Shown one piece after another: positions 1 through 6,464 of a stretch of DNA of 9,303 nucleotides. Origin of the DNA: Ruminococcaceae bacterium UBA1213 (GTDB taxonomy: Bacteria; Bacillota; Clostridia; Oscillospirales; Acutalibacteraceae); contig DBXL01000147.1 of the NCBI GenBank assembly GCA_002309275.1, positions 16,108 to 25,410 on the forward strand, in the 5' to 3' direction. Numbering within the stretch: the stretch's first letter is position 1; the number at the start of each line of letters is the position of its first letter. The position numbers and the translations under genes were made by a program. The notes under the pieces are model-generated. The model saw only the letters and a list, made by a program, of their open reading frames with translations, ran no database searches and was not told the origin of the DNA.

Positions 1-240
1 CAGCCGGCTCAGCCGCAGTATCAGAACGGCTATAATAACTATCAGCAGCCGGTTCCGCCGCAGTATCAGAATGATTATAATAACTATCAACAGCCGGCTC
101 AGCCTCAGTATCAGAATGGCTATAATAACTATCAGCAGCCGGATCAGCCGCAGTATCAGAATGGCTATAATGACTATCAACAGCCGGCTCAACCGCAGTA
201 TCAGAATGATTATAATAACTATCAGCAGCCGGCTCAGCCG
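1..240 (+). repeat. 45-bp in-frame tandem repeat coding for Q/P/Y/N 15-mers
   Basis: Units start at 1, 46, 91, 136 and 181, with a partial sixth at 226-240. Each is exactly 45 bp, so the frame is kept. Changes are mostly single codons: GCT to GTT or GAT at the third codon of the unit, and GGC to GAT at the tenth. The near identity of the DNA points to recent expansion or contraction by slippage or unequal recombination. The array continues off the left edge. Confidence 0.95.
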
Positions 241-1041
241 CAGTATCAGGAGAATTATGAACAGGCACCGTATCAGCAGCAGCCTGCTTCCATTCAGAAA
301 CAGCCCGTATATGAAGAAGAACAGCAGCCTGTATATGAGGAGGAGCAGCCTCAGCCGGCAGAGGAAGAACAGCAGACAGTAGAAGAAAGCGTTCCTGTAG
401 AAGAACAGCCTGCCGAGATTTCCGAACAGCCCGAAGAACAGGCAGAAACGGAAGAAGCCCCTGCCGAGCCGGAAGAGCCGGAAGAACCGGAAGGACCAAA
501 AGAGAATCCCTATGAAGTGTCAAAGAACTTTGTATTTGAAAAGACCGTAAAACAGCAGCCGCAGGAAGAACAGCCTGCCGAAAAGCCGAAGAATGTAAAA
601 GGCTTTATCCAGATGATAATGAATACAAAAGAGCATACCATAGAATTTGATAAGGAAGATATTTCAAAAAATCAGAAAAATGCACTGATAGCCTGTTTTG
701 GTGTAACTTTCTGGCTGCCGTTCATCTCAAAGGACTACTCCCGTTATGCGAGATTTTACGGTAATCAGGGACTTCTTACTCTTATCACAATGGTACCGTC
801 TATTATATTCTATTCACTTATAATGGGTGTAGTAATATGCAATGCGTGCACAGCGTCTGTATATAGCAACGGTGCAGAGGTATTCAAATATCTTACATTC
901 GGCGGTTGGATAGCTGCAATTATCTTCTTTGCAATATGCTTTGCGATACCGATATTTATTATATACTGCTCCGTGACGAACATAAAACAGGGCAAAGCCA
1001 AGGATATTCCCTTTATAGGCAGACTCAGACTTATCAGCTGA
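1..1041 (+). CDS. Q/P/Y/N-repeat membrane protein, C-terminal part (5' end outside the window)
   Basis: The reading frame is open from the first base and ends at TGA 1039-1041, giving 346 visible residues. The GTG at 517 is only an internal valine, so the true start lies upstream. Residues 1-75 are five copies of a 15-residue repeat (consensus QPAQPQYQNGYNNYQ). A partial sixth copy and an acidic Pro/Glu/Gln stretch follow, to about residue 170. The C-terminal part is hydrophobic, with segments near 227-242, 258-281 and 302-322. It carries YARFYGNQG (249-257) between the first two segments and DIPFIG (335-340) near the end. These two motifs resemble small DUF4870/Tic20-like membrane domains, in which a 'YARFHANQGLLL' motif is typical. 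A long low-complexity hydrophilic N-terminus on a small membrane anchor suggests a scaffold or surface-tethering role, but that is inference. No function is known to me. The gene ends at a bidirectional terminator. Confidence 0.85.
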   Translation, partial: QPAQPQYQNGYNNYQQPVPPQYQNDYNNYQQPAQPQYQNGYNNYQQPDQPQYQNGYNDYQQPAQPQYQNDYNNYQQPAQPQYQENYEQAPYQQQPASIQKQPVYEEEQQPVYEEEQPQPAEEEQQTVEESVPVEEQPAEISEQPEEQAETEEAPAEPEEPEEPEGPKENPYEVSKNFVFEKTVKQQPQEEQPAEKPKNVKGFIQMIMNTKEHTIEFDKEDISKNQKNALIACFGVTFWLPFISKDYSRYARFYGNQGLLTLITMVPSIIFYSLIMGVVICNACTASVYSNGAEVFKYLTFGGWIAAIIFFAICFAIPIFIIYCSVTNIKQGKAKDIPFIGRLRLIS

Positions 1042-1051
1042 CGAAAAATAT

Positions 1052-1090
1052 ATCAGTCCGAACATGAAAAGCTGTTCGGACTGATTTTTA
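1052..1090. terminator. Bidirectional intrinsic terminator between convergent genes
   Basis: A perfect 13-bp stem (1052-1064 with 1073-1085) encloses an 8-nt loop. T-runs follow it on the plus strand (1085-1089), and A-rich sequence before it (1045-1052) gives a U-run on the minus strand. It lies 10 bp after the stop of the repeat membrane protein gene. The stop codon of the minus-strand gene (1088-1090) directly abuts the T-run. Confidence 0.9.
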
Positions 1091-1867
1091 CTTTGAGTGG
1101 GAGAAGATAAATTTTATATCGGGGTTTTCACGGTGCAGCCGTCTTAAAATGGCGATAACGGATATATAGTCATCGGCATCATACTGCATGGAAAGAAGTT
1201 TTTCTGACGGAAAAAGGTCACTGTCAAGGACTCTTTCATCAATGGCGGCATCTGCCGCAAAAAATATGTTTTTTTCAGGAATGAAGTAGCCTGTCATGGC
1301 ATTGGCAGCTCCCCTTATATCAACGGCAAGTACAGAACCATCTCCAAGAGCGTCATACACATATTTAAAGCAGCTTTTCAAAGGCGTTTCGCCTTTGAAA
1401 ATATTAAAGGCTTTCATGGGAATATTTTCTTTTGGGAAGGTGCTTTTAATGATATTGTCTGAATCATGGTCGAATTTCAGAACGCATAAAAGCTGTGCTG
1501 TTGCCATAAGCTCGTATTTTGGCAGCAGAGGCAGTGCGCCGCAGCATTCTGCATTGGCGTGTGTCAGCAGAACTTTTTTTATGCACAGGGGATCCATGTG
1601 TTCTTTTTCAAGCTGTGCAATAATGGTATCTTCCTTTTTGAAGCTTACTTTACGCTTAATGATGTATTTTGAATAGGAAATGGCATTTCTTTTCATTTCC
1701 TTTGTACAGCCCGTGTTTATCAGGATATGACCGAATTTTCTGTGTTCCATAAGAATGACATTGACAGGCAGAATTTCTGTCTTGAAGTCTGCATTGGCAT
1801 ACAACTCCGACATCTTAAACTCTTCATATCCACAGGGCAGAATTCTCAATGATGTGATTTTATTCAT
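1088..1867 (-). CDS. Metallo-beta-lactamase-fold protein with degenerate metal site
   Basis: The 259-residue product matches the layout of AHL-lactonase/glyoxalase-II-like MBL-fold hydrolases: a V-x-I-L-M-E-H strand, INTG (50-53) in place of the usual DTG, the metal motif region after LLTH (100-103), AADA (204-207) and a final FSHS (255-258). The HxHxDH motif reads H103-A-N105-A-E107-C108, so only the first His is kept. The second conserved His, in the usual 'PGH' turn, is replaced around G186-A187. Asp206 and His257 remain. The protein is therefore probably a non-canonical or inactive member (pseudo-hydrolase), although the frame is intact. The start at 1867 is chosen because GGGGA lies 6 nt upstream. 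The longer frame from 1930 adds a Lys/Tyr-rich segment encoded by promoter-like AT-rich DNA. It is convergent to the repeat membrane protein gene and divergent from the foldase gene. The substrate is unknown. Confidence 0.75.
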   Translation of the reverse strand: MNKITSLRILPCGYEEFKMSELYANADFKTEILPVNVILMEHRKFGHILINTGCTKEMKRNAISYSKYIIKRKVSFKKEDTIIAQLEKEHMDPLCIKKVLLTHANAECCGALPLLPKYELMATAQLLCVLKFDHDSDNIIKSTFPKENIPMKAFNIFKGETPLKSCFKYVYDALGDGSVLAVDIRGAANAMTGYFIPEKNIFFAADAAIDERVLDSDLFPSEKLLSMQYDADDYISVIAILRRLHRENPDIKFIFSHSK

Positions 1868-1912
1868 AAAATTTCCCCATTTGCTAAAAATATATACTAT
1901 AATTTTTGCACA

Positions 1913-1928
1913 GACTTTATAAAAAGTC
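1913..1928. promoter_or_regulatory. Short inverted repeat in the divergent intergenic region
   Basis: GACTTT and AAAGTC form a perfect 6-bp inverted repeat around ATAA. It sits in the 177-bp gap between the divergent MBL-fold and foldase genes. The size fits a small operator, but six base pairs in AT-rich DNA can also occur by chance. I could not pair a convincing -35/-10 set for the minus-strand gene here: TTGACT on the minus strand at 1925-1930 has only a weak -10 at 17 bp. Confidence 0.25.
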
Positions 1929-1949
1929 AAGTTTTTTTATAATTAAGTG

Positions 1950-1978
1950 TTGTGAAATTGAAATTTTTTTGTTATTAT
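1950..1978 (+). promoter_or_regulatory. Sigma-A-type promoter of the foldase gene
   Basis: TTGTGA (1950-1955), a 17-bp spacer and TATTAT (1973-1978), with TG just upstream of the -10 box (1970-1971) as an extended -10 element. The predicted transcript starts near 1985 and leaves a 5' UTR of about 60 nt before the foldase ATG. This argues against the longer reading frame that begins at GTG 1952 inside the promoter. Confidence 0.6.
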
Positions 1979-2031
1979 ATATATCGGCAGTATTTTTTAA
2001 ATTACGGGAAAGAATTTTTTATATGCCGAAA

Positions 2032-2036
2032 GGAGA
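2032..2036 (+). promoter_or_regulatory. Ribosome binding site that sets the foldase start
   Basis: GGAGA, within AAAGGAGA, lies 8 nt before ATG 2045. The in-frame GTG at 1952 has no comparable site and falls inside the predicted promoter. Only the 2045 start gives a clean lipoprotein signal peptide. Confidence 0.85.
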
Positions 2037-2044
2037 AAATTTTT

Positions 2045-3673
2045 ATGGCAAAATGGAATTTGAAAATATGCTCGGCAGTTGTAGCCTGTTCATTGGCGAT
2101 GTCGGCTGCACTGACGGGCTGTAACGGTATTTTTACAAAGACGGAATCAAGTGAGTCGTCTTCAGGGACATCTTCACAGGTATCTTCTGCGAACAGTCAG
2201 GCTGAGAGTAAGTTTGGTGACAACATCGCTGCAAAGTCCGATAATTTTTCTGTGAGCCTTGCAATGATAAATCGTATCTTCAAGAGCACATATAATGATT
2301 TTACAAGCTACTATGCATCCTATTATGGATTTGATACGGCAAAGAGTTCCAGAGTGCAGTATTATGACGAAGAAAATGGCATTACATGGTATGACCAGTT
2401 TATTGACAGTGCGAAATCCAATGTCAAGCAGCTTCTTACACTGTGCGAGGCTGCCAAGAAAGACGGTCTTTCACTTGATGAAGAGGATAAGAAAAATATA
2501 GATACCAATATAGAAAACATGAGGGCTGCCGCTGACAATGCGGGACAAGCATTTGATGATTATATTTCGACAACGTTTGGTTCGGGGCTTACAGAAAAAG
2601 ATGTAAGGGAAAATCTGGAGCAAACTACCCTTGCACAGAAATATTATCAGAAAGTATATAACAGCTTTAACTATACTGATGAAGAGTATGAAAAAGCCTA
2701 TGAAGAAAATAAGGAGTCTTATCAGTATGTTGACTTTCTGACATTTACATTCGGCTATGGAACGGTTGATTCGTCTGAATCATCAGTGACGATTGACGAA
2801 AAGCAAAAGGAAGTGGCAAAGAAAGCAGCCGATGAACTTGCCAAAACCAAGACGGAAGAAGAATTTACAGAGCATATCAAAAAATATCTCAATGAAAACC
2901 GTTCTTATGTAAATTTGTCTGCGGAGGAGTCGCATACGGAGGAAGAATACCAGTCAGCGATAGAAAGTCAAGTAAAGTCTGCCAAAGTGGAGAAGTATGC
3001 TTATGAGGCGACCACAGATGCAGGCAAATGGCTTTTTGCCGACAGCAGAAATATCAATGATACATATGTGTTTGAAGGCACAAGCTCCTATAATGTAGTA
3101 ATGCTGTTGAAAAAGCCGTACCGTGACGAGAGTATCAATAAGAATGTAAGACATATTCTCTTTACAGCCGATACATACGGCTCTGATGCCAATGCCAAGA
3201 AAAAAGCTGATGAAGTATATGAGGAGTGGAAAAAAGGCGAGGCTACCGAAGAAAGCTTTGGAAAGCTTGCCACCATTTACAATGCCGATTCTGATTCAGG
3301 TTCGGCTGCGTCAGGCGGTCTTTATGAAAATGTATATGAAGGCAAAATGGTTCCTGAGTTCAATGACTGGATATTTGATCCCGAGCGCAAGGAGGGGGAT
3401 ACAGGTATTGTAAAAACCACATATGGCTATCATATCATGTACTATGTAGGCAGCAGTATGCCTGTATGGAAACTTTCCGTTGACGGCGTTCTCAGAAGAA
3501 ATGACTACAATGAGGCATATTCGGAAGTTGAAAAGACCATCACGATTGAATTTGATGATGATTATATCAATACAATACCCGATCCGACAGAGGAAGTGGA
3601 AGAGGAAAGCACCGTATCGGAAGCAGAATCACAGACATCTGCCCCTGAAAGCACTGAGGAATCAAAGGATTGA
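2045..3673 (+). CDS. Parvulin-type peptidyl-prolyl isomerase lipoprotein (PrsA/SurA-like foldase)
   Basis: The 542-residue product starts with a positively charged n-region (K3, K7), a hydrophobic core and the lipobox L23-T-G-C26, so it should be lipid-anchored outside the cytoplasmic membrane. A Ser/Thr-rich linker (about 32-56) follows, then a helical SurA_N-like chaperone region. The parvulin rotamase domain spans about 367-468. It opens with NVRHILF (367-373), continues with a Ser/Gly loop (SGSAASGGLY) and a PEF motif (V-P-E-F), and ends with TTYGYHIMYYVG. These are hallmarks of the family. The C-terminus is acidic and low in complexity (EEVEEESTVSEAESQ region). The family catalyses cis/trans prolyl isomerisation and helps secreted proteins fold; PrsA of Bacillus is the known model. 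At 542 residues it is much longer than Bacillus PrsA (about 290), with a long helical part before the rotamase domain. It has its own promoter, and the sirtuin gene follows 104 bp later. Confidence 0.88.
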   Translation: MAKWNLKICSAVVACSLAMSAALTGCNGIFTKTESSESSSGTSSQVSSANSQAESKFGDNIAAKSDNFSVSLAMINRIFKSTYNDFTSYYASYYGFDTAKSSRVQYYDEENGITWYDQFIDSAKSNVKQLLTLCEAAKKDGLSLDEEDKKNIDTNIENMRAAADNAGQAFDDYISTTFGSGLTEKDVRENLEQTTLAQKYYQKVYNSFNYTDEEYEKAYEENKESYQYVDFLTFTFGYGTVDSSESSVTIDEKQKEVAKKAADELAKTKTEEEFTEHIKKYLNENRSYVNLSAEESHTEEEYQSAIESQVKSAKVEKYAYEATTDAGKWLFADSRNINDTYVFEGTSSYNVVMLLKKPYRDESINKNVRHILFTADTYGSDANAKKKADEVYEEWKKGEATEESFGKLATIYNADSDSGSAASGGLYENVYEGKMVPEFNDWIFDPERKEGDTGIVKTTYGYHIMYYVGSSMPVWKLSVDGVLRRNDYNEAYSEVEKTITIEFDDDYINTIPDPTEEVEEESTVSEAESQTSAPESTEESKD

Positions 3674-3683
3674 TTAAAAATAT

Positions 3684-3711
3684 GGCGGACATGGCAAATG
3701 CCGTGTCCGTC
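3684..3711. terminator. Strong hairpin after the foldase gene, U-run only on the minus side
   Basis: A 12-bp stem including two G-T pairs (3684-3695 with 3700-3711) encloses the 4-nt loop AAAT, 10 bp after the foldase stop. On the plus strand it is followed by CTAAAAATAAA rather than a T-run. An A-rich stretch before it (3675-3680) would give a U-run only for minus-strand transcripts. It may act as a partial terminator or as a 3'-end stabiliser between foldase and sirtuin. Confidence 0.5.
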
Positions 3712-3777
3712 TAAAAATAAATCCGAAGTGAACAATAAAAACTATATTTTTCTAAAACCGAAAGGAGAGATTTTTCC

Positions 3778-4494
3778 ATGTACGAAGAACTTAAAAAGCT
3801 GATAGATGACAGTAATAATATTGTCTTTTTTGGCGGTGCGGGTGTTTCCACAGAGAGCGGCATACCTGATTTCAGAAGTGTTGACGGCTTGTATAATCAG
3901 AAATATGACTATCCGCCCGAAACGATTTTAAGTCATTCATTTTTTATGCGTAAAACAGAGGAGTTTTATAAATTTTACCGTGATAAGATGATATGCACAT
4001 CAGCCAAGCCGAATTATGCACATATTGCCCTTGCCAAGCTTGAGGAAATGGGCAAGCTGAAAGCCGTTGTTACCCAGAATATAGACGGTTTACATCAAAT
4101 GGCAGGCAGTAAAATAGTATATGAACTGCATGGTTCTGTATTGAGGAACTACTGCATGAAGTGCAGAAAATTCTACGGTCTTGAAGCGATAACGGAAAGC
4201 ACAGGGATTCCGAAATGCACTTGCGGGGGTACAATAAAACCTGATGTAGTGCTGTATGAAGAGGGGCTTGATGACGACACGATGAAAAAAGCAGTCCGTG
4301 CGATTGCAAGAGCAGACGTGCTTATTATAGGGGGAACATCTCTGAATGTATATCCTGCGGCAGGCTTTATCAGATATTTTCAGGGAAGTCATATGGTTCT
4401 TTTGAACAAGTCCGAAACTCCGTTTGATACAGATGCCGATGTCATTATCCGTGATCCGATAGGAAAAGTGCTTAAGGAAGTTGTATTGGGTTAA
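3778..4494 (+). CDS. cobB: NAD-dependent protein deacylase, sirtuin family (Sir2/CobB)
   Basis: The 238-residue product has the full sirtuin set. The NAD-binding motif GGAGVSTESGIPDFR is at 19-33, QNIDGLH at 100-106, and the catalytic His118 in HGS. Zinc is bound by C126-x2-C129 and C147-x-C149, and GTSLNVYPAA provides the second nucleotide loop. Sirtuins transfer acyl groups from lysine to NAD, releasing nicotinamide and O-acyl-ADP-ribose, in the cytoplasm. At the position of the acyl-pocket Y-x-x-R seen in desuccinylase-type sirtuins this protein reads K65-F-Y-R68. The Arg is kept but the first Tyr is Lys, which points toward a plain deacetylase (inference). The start has GGAGAG at 3764-3769, 8 nt upstream. 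No good promoter is visible in the 66 bp after the preceding hairpin, so transcription may come partly from the foldase gene. The symbol cobB reflects family, not proven orthology. Confidence 0.93.
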   Translation: MYEELKKLIDDSNNIVFFGGAGVSTESGIPDFRSVDGLYNQKYDYPPETILSHSFFMRKTEEFYKFYRDKMICTSAKPNYAHIALAKLEEMGKLKAVVTQNIDGLHQMAGSKIVYELHGSVLRNYCMKCRKFYGLEAITESTGIPKCTCGGTIKPDVVLYEEGLDDDTMKKAVRAIARADVLIIGGTSLNVYPAAGFIRYFQGSHMVLLNKSETPFDTDADVIIRDPIGKVLKEVVLG

Positions 4495-4535
4495 AAAAAG
4501 AGAGCTGAGCATATAAAAACTCAGCTCTCCTTTTT
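4493..4535. terminator. Bidirectional intrinsic terminator after the sirtuin gene
   Basis: A perfect 10-bp stem GAGAGCTGAG/CTCAGCTCTC (4500-4509 with 4520-4529) has a 10-nt AT-rich loop. It is flanked by seven As (4493-4499) and five Ts (4531-4535), so it can stop both the sirtuin transcript and the convergent minus-strand gene. Confidence 0.92.
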
Positions 4536-4539
4536 GATT

Positions 4540-5163
4540 TTAAAAGAACGGATTCAGTCCCACAACAAAGCATATACCTGCACCGACTACCGCATATATT
4601 ATCAGCATAATAATGCCCGCTTTTATGCTCTGACGACCTGAATAACTCATTTTACGGGTGGCAGGCATTATCTCATAGCCGTTTGGATTGGCAAGCAGGG
4701 CAAGCGTTCGGGGATCACTTTTACTTCTTGTGAAGTCGTTAAGAGTGCGTATTTCAAAGTGCCCGTTGATGTATATCTCATATTTCGGGGCATATTTATA
4801 ATAACTGTTATCTCTGTGATTTTCGTCGTCGTAGTCCCTGATATATTGGGAAGCGTGACCGACAAGCGTTCCTGCTACACGTTCCGTACAAACTCTCCTG
4901 AGTCTGCTGGTTTCAATGAAAGGGTGGATAATTCCCATGACAGGTCCATATAACATCAGTACAGCAATTCCTATAAATACAGGCGGTCCGTATTCCGGGA
5001 GTATTTCGGGCTTTTTGACACCTGCCAGCATTAACAGCACGATACCTATCAGCACACATACCAAAAGCAGTATGAAGAAAACAGATATACGTTCTTTGGG
5101 AAGGGGCACTTCTATGGCATTATGCGGATTATTGGGGGAAGTAGTATTATTGTAGTCCTGCAT
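4540..5163 (-). CDS. Small membrane protein with three predicted helices, function unknown
   Basis: The product has 207 residues. The N-terminus is polar (Asn/Pro-rich, 1-24). Two hydrophobic segments lie at about 27-48 and 61-80. A soluble middle part (about 81-178) contains a charged loop (YDDENHRDNSYYKY region) and an alternating beta-like stretch, KYEIYINGHFEIRT. A third helix lies at about 180-203 before the short tail GLNPFF. The middle part, with a G-T-L-V strand, 'Y-x-I-Y-I-N-G' and 'ANPNGYEIMP', recalls DUF3592-like domains set between membrane helices, but I would not assign it firmly. AAAGG lies about 9 nt before ATG 5163. Its own promoter is at 5197-5225 and it ends at the shared terminator, so it is probably monocistronic. 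Confidence 0.75.
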   Translation of the reverse strand: MQDYNNTTSPNNPHNAIEVPLPKERISVFFILLLVCVLIGIVLLMLAGVKKPEILPEYGPPVFIGIAVLMLYGPVMGIIHPFIETSRLRRVCTERVAGTLVGHASQYIRDYDDENHRDNSYYKYAPKYEIYINGHFEIRTLNDFTRSKSDPRTLALLANPNGYEIMPATRKMSYSGRQSIKAGIIMLIIYAVVGAGICFVVGLNPFF

Positions 5164-5196
5164 GAAAATCAGCCTTTCTTTTTATTTTCTGTCGAT

Positions 5197-5225
5197 ATTA
5201 TAACACAAAAAGCAGTTTATCTCAA
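5197..5225 (-). promoter_or_regulatory. Sigma-A promoter of the minus-strand membrane protein gene
   Basis: Read on the minus strand: TTGAGA (5220-5225), a 17-bp spacer and a perfect TATAAT (5197-5202), with TG one base upstream of the -10 box. The predicted start near 5190 leaves a leader of about 27 nt before ATG 5163. Confidence 0.75.
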
Positions 5226-5296
5226 TTTATTTTTGATTACTTAAAGTATAATTTTACATATCGTATAAGAAGTGCAAACATTTTTTAGATTTATCA

Positions 5297-5325
5297 TTGA
5301 CCGCAAATGGAAATTGTGATAAGAT
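5297..5325 (+). promoter_or_regulatory. Sigma-A promoter of the flippase-like/glycosyltransferase operon
   Basis: TTGACC (5297-5302), a 17-bp spacer and TAAGAT (5320-5325), with an extended -10 TG at 5317-5318. The predicted start near 5332 leaves a leader of about 53 nt. The 71 bp separating it from the divergent promoter could hold shared control sites, but I see no clear operator. Confidence 0.55.
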
Positions 5326-5372
5326 AATCATAATGGTTAGTTGTATGCTTTTTTAAAGATGCTGGTTGTTGT

Positions 5373-5377
5373 GGAGG
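5373..5377 (+). promoter_or_regulatory. Ribosome binding site choosing ATG 5385 over ATG 5379
   Basis: GGAGG at 5373-5377 leaves only 1 nt before ATG 5379 but an ideal 7 nt before the in-frame ATG 5385. The later start is therefore preferred. Confidence 0.85.
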
Positions 5378-5384
5378 AATGTTT

Positions 5385-6464
5385 ATGAACGGGAAGCCGG
5401 ACAGAAAGCTTTTTGGTATATCGCTCGGACTGATTTTTAATATTATCATAGTGGGAGTTACAATATTTCTTGTAGTGTACTTTGTTTACTCGAAAGACGG
5501 TTTGATAGACCTGATAAAAAGCGGTATTGAAATTAATATTATATGGATAATTGCAGCGATTCTGATGCACCTTTTGAATATAGCGATAGATGCAACAGTG
5601 ATATATTTGTTTTTAAAACAGAATGTGCCTGACTTGAAGGTAAAAACGGCTTTAACGGCTTCCATGGTAGGACAGTTTTACTGTGCTGTTACGCCGAGTG
5701 CGACAGGCGGTCAGCCCATGCAGGTTCTCATGATGTCGAGGGAGGGTATCAAAGGCTCTGTCACAACATCGGCACTTGTACAAAAATTTCTTGTATGGCA
5801 GTTTACACTCGCAATTTACTGTATTGTAGCGGTTGTGGCAAGATTTTCATTTTTTCGTGAAAATCTTGATACACATATGTGGATACTCTCTGCAGTAGGC
5901 TTTGCGGTTCAGATGATAATGCTGGGAATACTTCTGCTTGCGTCCTTTGCAAAGAACTTTACATATAAAGTGGTAAGCGGTCTTTTCAGATTTCTCGGAA
6001 AACTGCATATACTGAAAAATGTTGATGAAAAAATCGTTTCTCTTTCTGATATACTTACTTCTTTCAATGAAAGTAACAAGTGCCTTATCAAAAACAAGCC
6101 CCTGCTTGTAAAAGTGTATATTCTTACGGCTATACAGATGACGGCATTGTTTCTTGTACCGTACTGCATAGCGATGTCTTTCAGAATACCGGACTTGAAT
6201 ATATTTGATATGCTGTGTGCCCAGTCATATGTAACGATGGTATCGAGCCTTGTGCCGTTGCCGGGTGGTTCGGGTGCTGCTGAATACTGCTTCAGCACGT
6301 TTTTCATGGCTTATATATCGGCAGATACAATGAAATCATCTATATTATTATGGCGTACAATAACATACTACGGCACAATAATGATTTCTTTGCCGTTCTC
6401 AAGCATAAAAAAGAAAGCTGTAAAAGCGGAGGTAATCAATGAAACAGAAAGCAAAACAGACTGA
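5385..6464 (+). CDS. Lysylphosphatidylglycerol synthase TM-region / YbhN-type membrane protein (UPF0104, flippase-like)
   Basis: The 359-residue protein is hydrophobic along most of its length, with about seven or eight predicted helices (first at about 15-35, then 50-77). It carries two signature motifs of the LPG_synthase_TM family: TPSATGGQPM (103-112) and PLPGGSGAAE (291-300). The family includes the membrane part of MprF, which moves aminoacyl-lipids across the membrane. Stand-alone members commonly sit beside glycosyltransferases and are thought to move or handle lipid-linked products. There is no C-terminal aminoacyltransferase domain here, so it is not a full MprF. It is the first gene of a three-gene operon, and its last 26 bp overlap the next gene. 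This points to coordinated production with the two glycosyltransferases, perhaps for a glycolipid or wall glycopolymer (inference). Confidence 0.88.
   Translation: MNGKPDRKLFGISLGLIFNIIIVGVTIFLVVYFVYSKDGLIDLIKSGIEINIIWIIAAILMHLLNIAIDATVIYLFLKQNVPDLKVKTALTASMVGQFYCAVTPSATGGQPMQVLMMSREGIKGSVTTSALVQKFLVWQFTLAIYCIVAVVARFSFFRENLDTHMWILSAVGFAVQMIMLGILLLASFAKNFTYKVVSGLFRFLGKLHILKNVDEKIVSLSDILTSFNESNKCLIKNKPLLVKVYILTAIQMTALFLVPYCIAMSFRIPDLNIFDMLCAQSYVTMVSSLVPLPGGSGAAEYCFSTFFMAYISADTMKSSILLWRTITYYGTIMISLPFSSIKKKAVKAEVINETESKTD

Noticed and set aside
71..382. 103-residue Ser/Arg/Ile-rich frame at the left edge
   Set aside because: It is a frame-shifted reading of the 45-bp repeat. The Q/P/Y/N frame is open from base 1 and continues into a membrane domain.
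517..1041. GTG 517 as the start of a 174-residue protein
   Set aside because: The same frame is open through the whole upstream repeat to base 1, and no ribosome binding site precedes 517.
1868..1930. N-terminal extension of the MBL-fold protein to 1930
   Set aside because: The extra 21 residues have no family counterpart and come from AT-rich promoter-like DNA. The GGGGA site favours 1867.
1952..2044. N-terminal extension of the foldase lipoprotein
   Set aside because: It would start within the predicted promoter and push the lipoprotein signal peptide 31 residues inside the protein.
1906..2124. 72-residue frame overlapping the foldase start
   Set aside because: It overlaps the signal peptide region in another frame, with no recognisable domain and no suitable ribosome binding site.
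4090..4512. 140-residue minus-strand frame inside the sirtuin gene
   Set aside because: It is antisense to fully conserved sirtuin motifs and has no recognisable domain, so it is a shadow frame.
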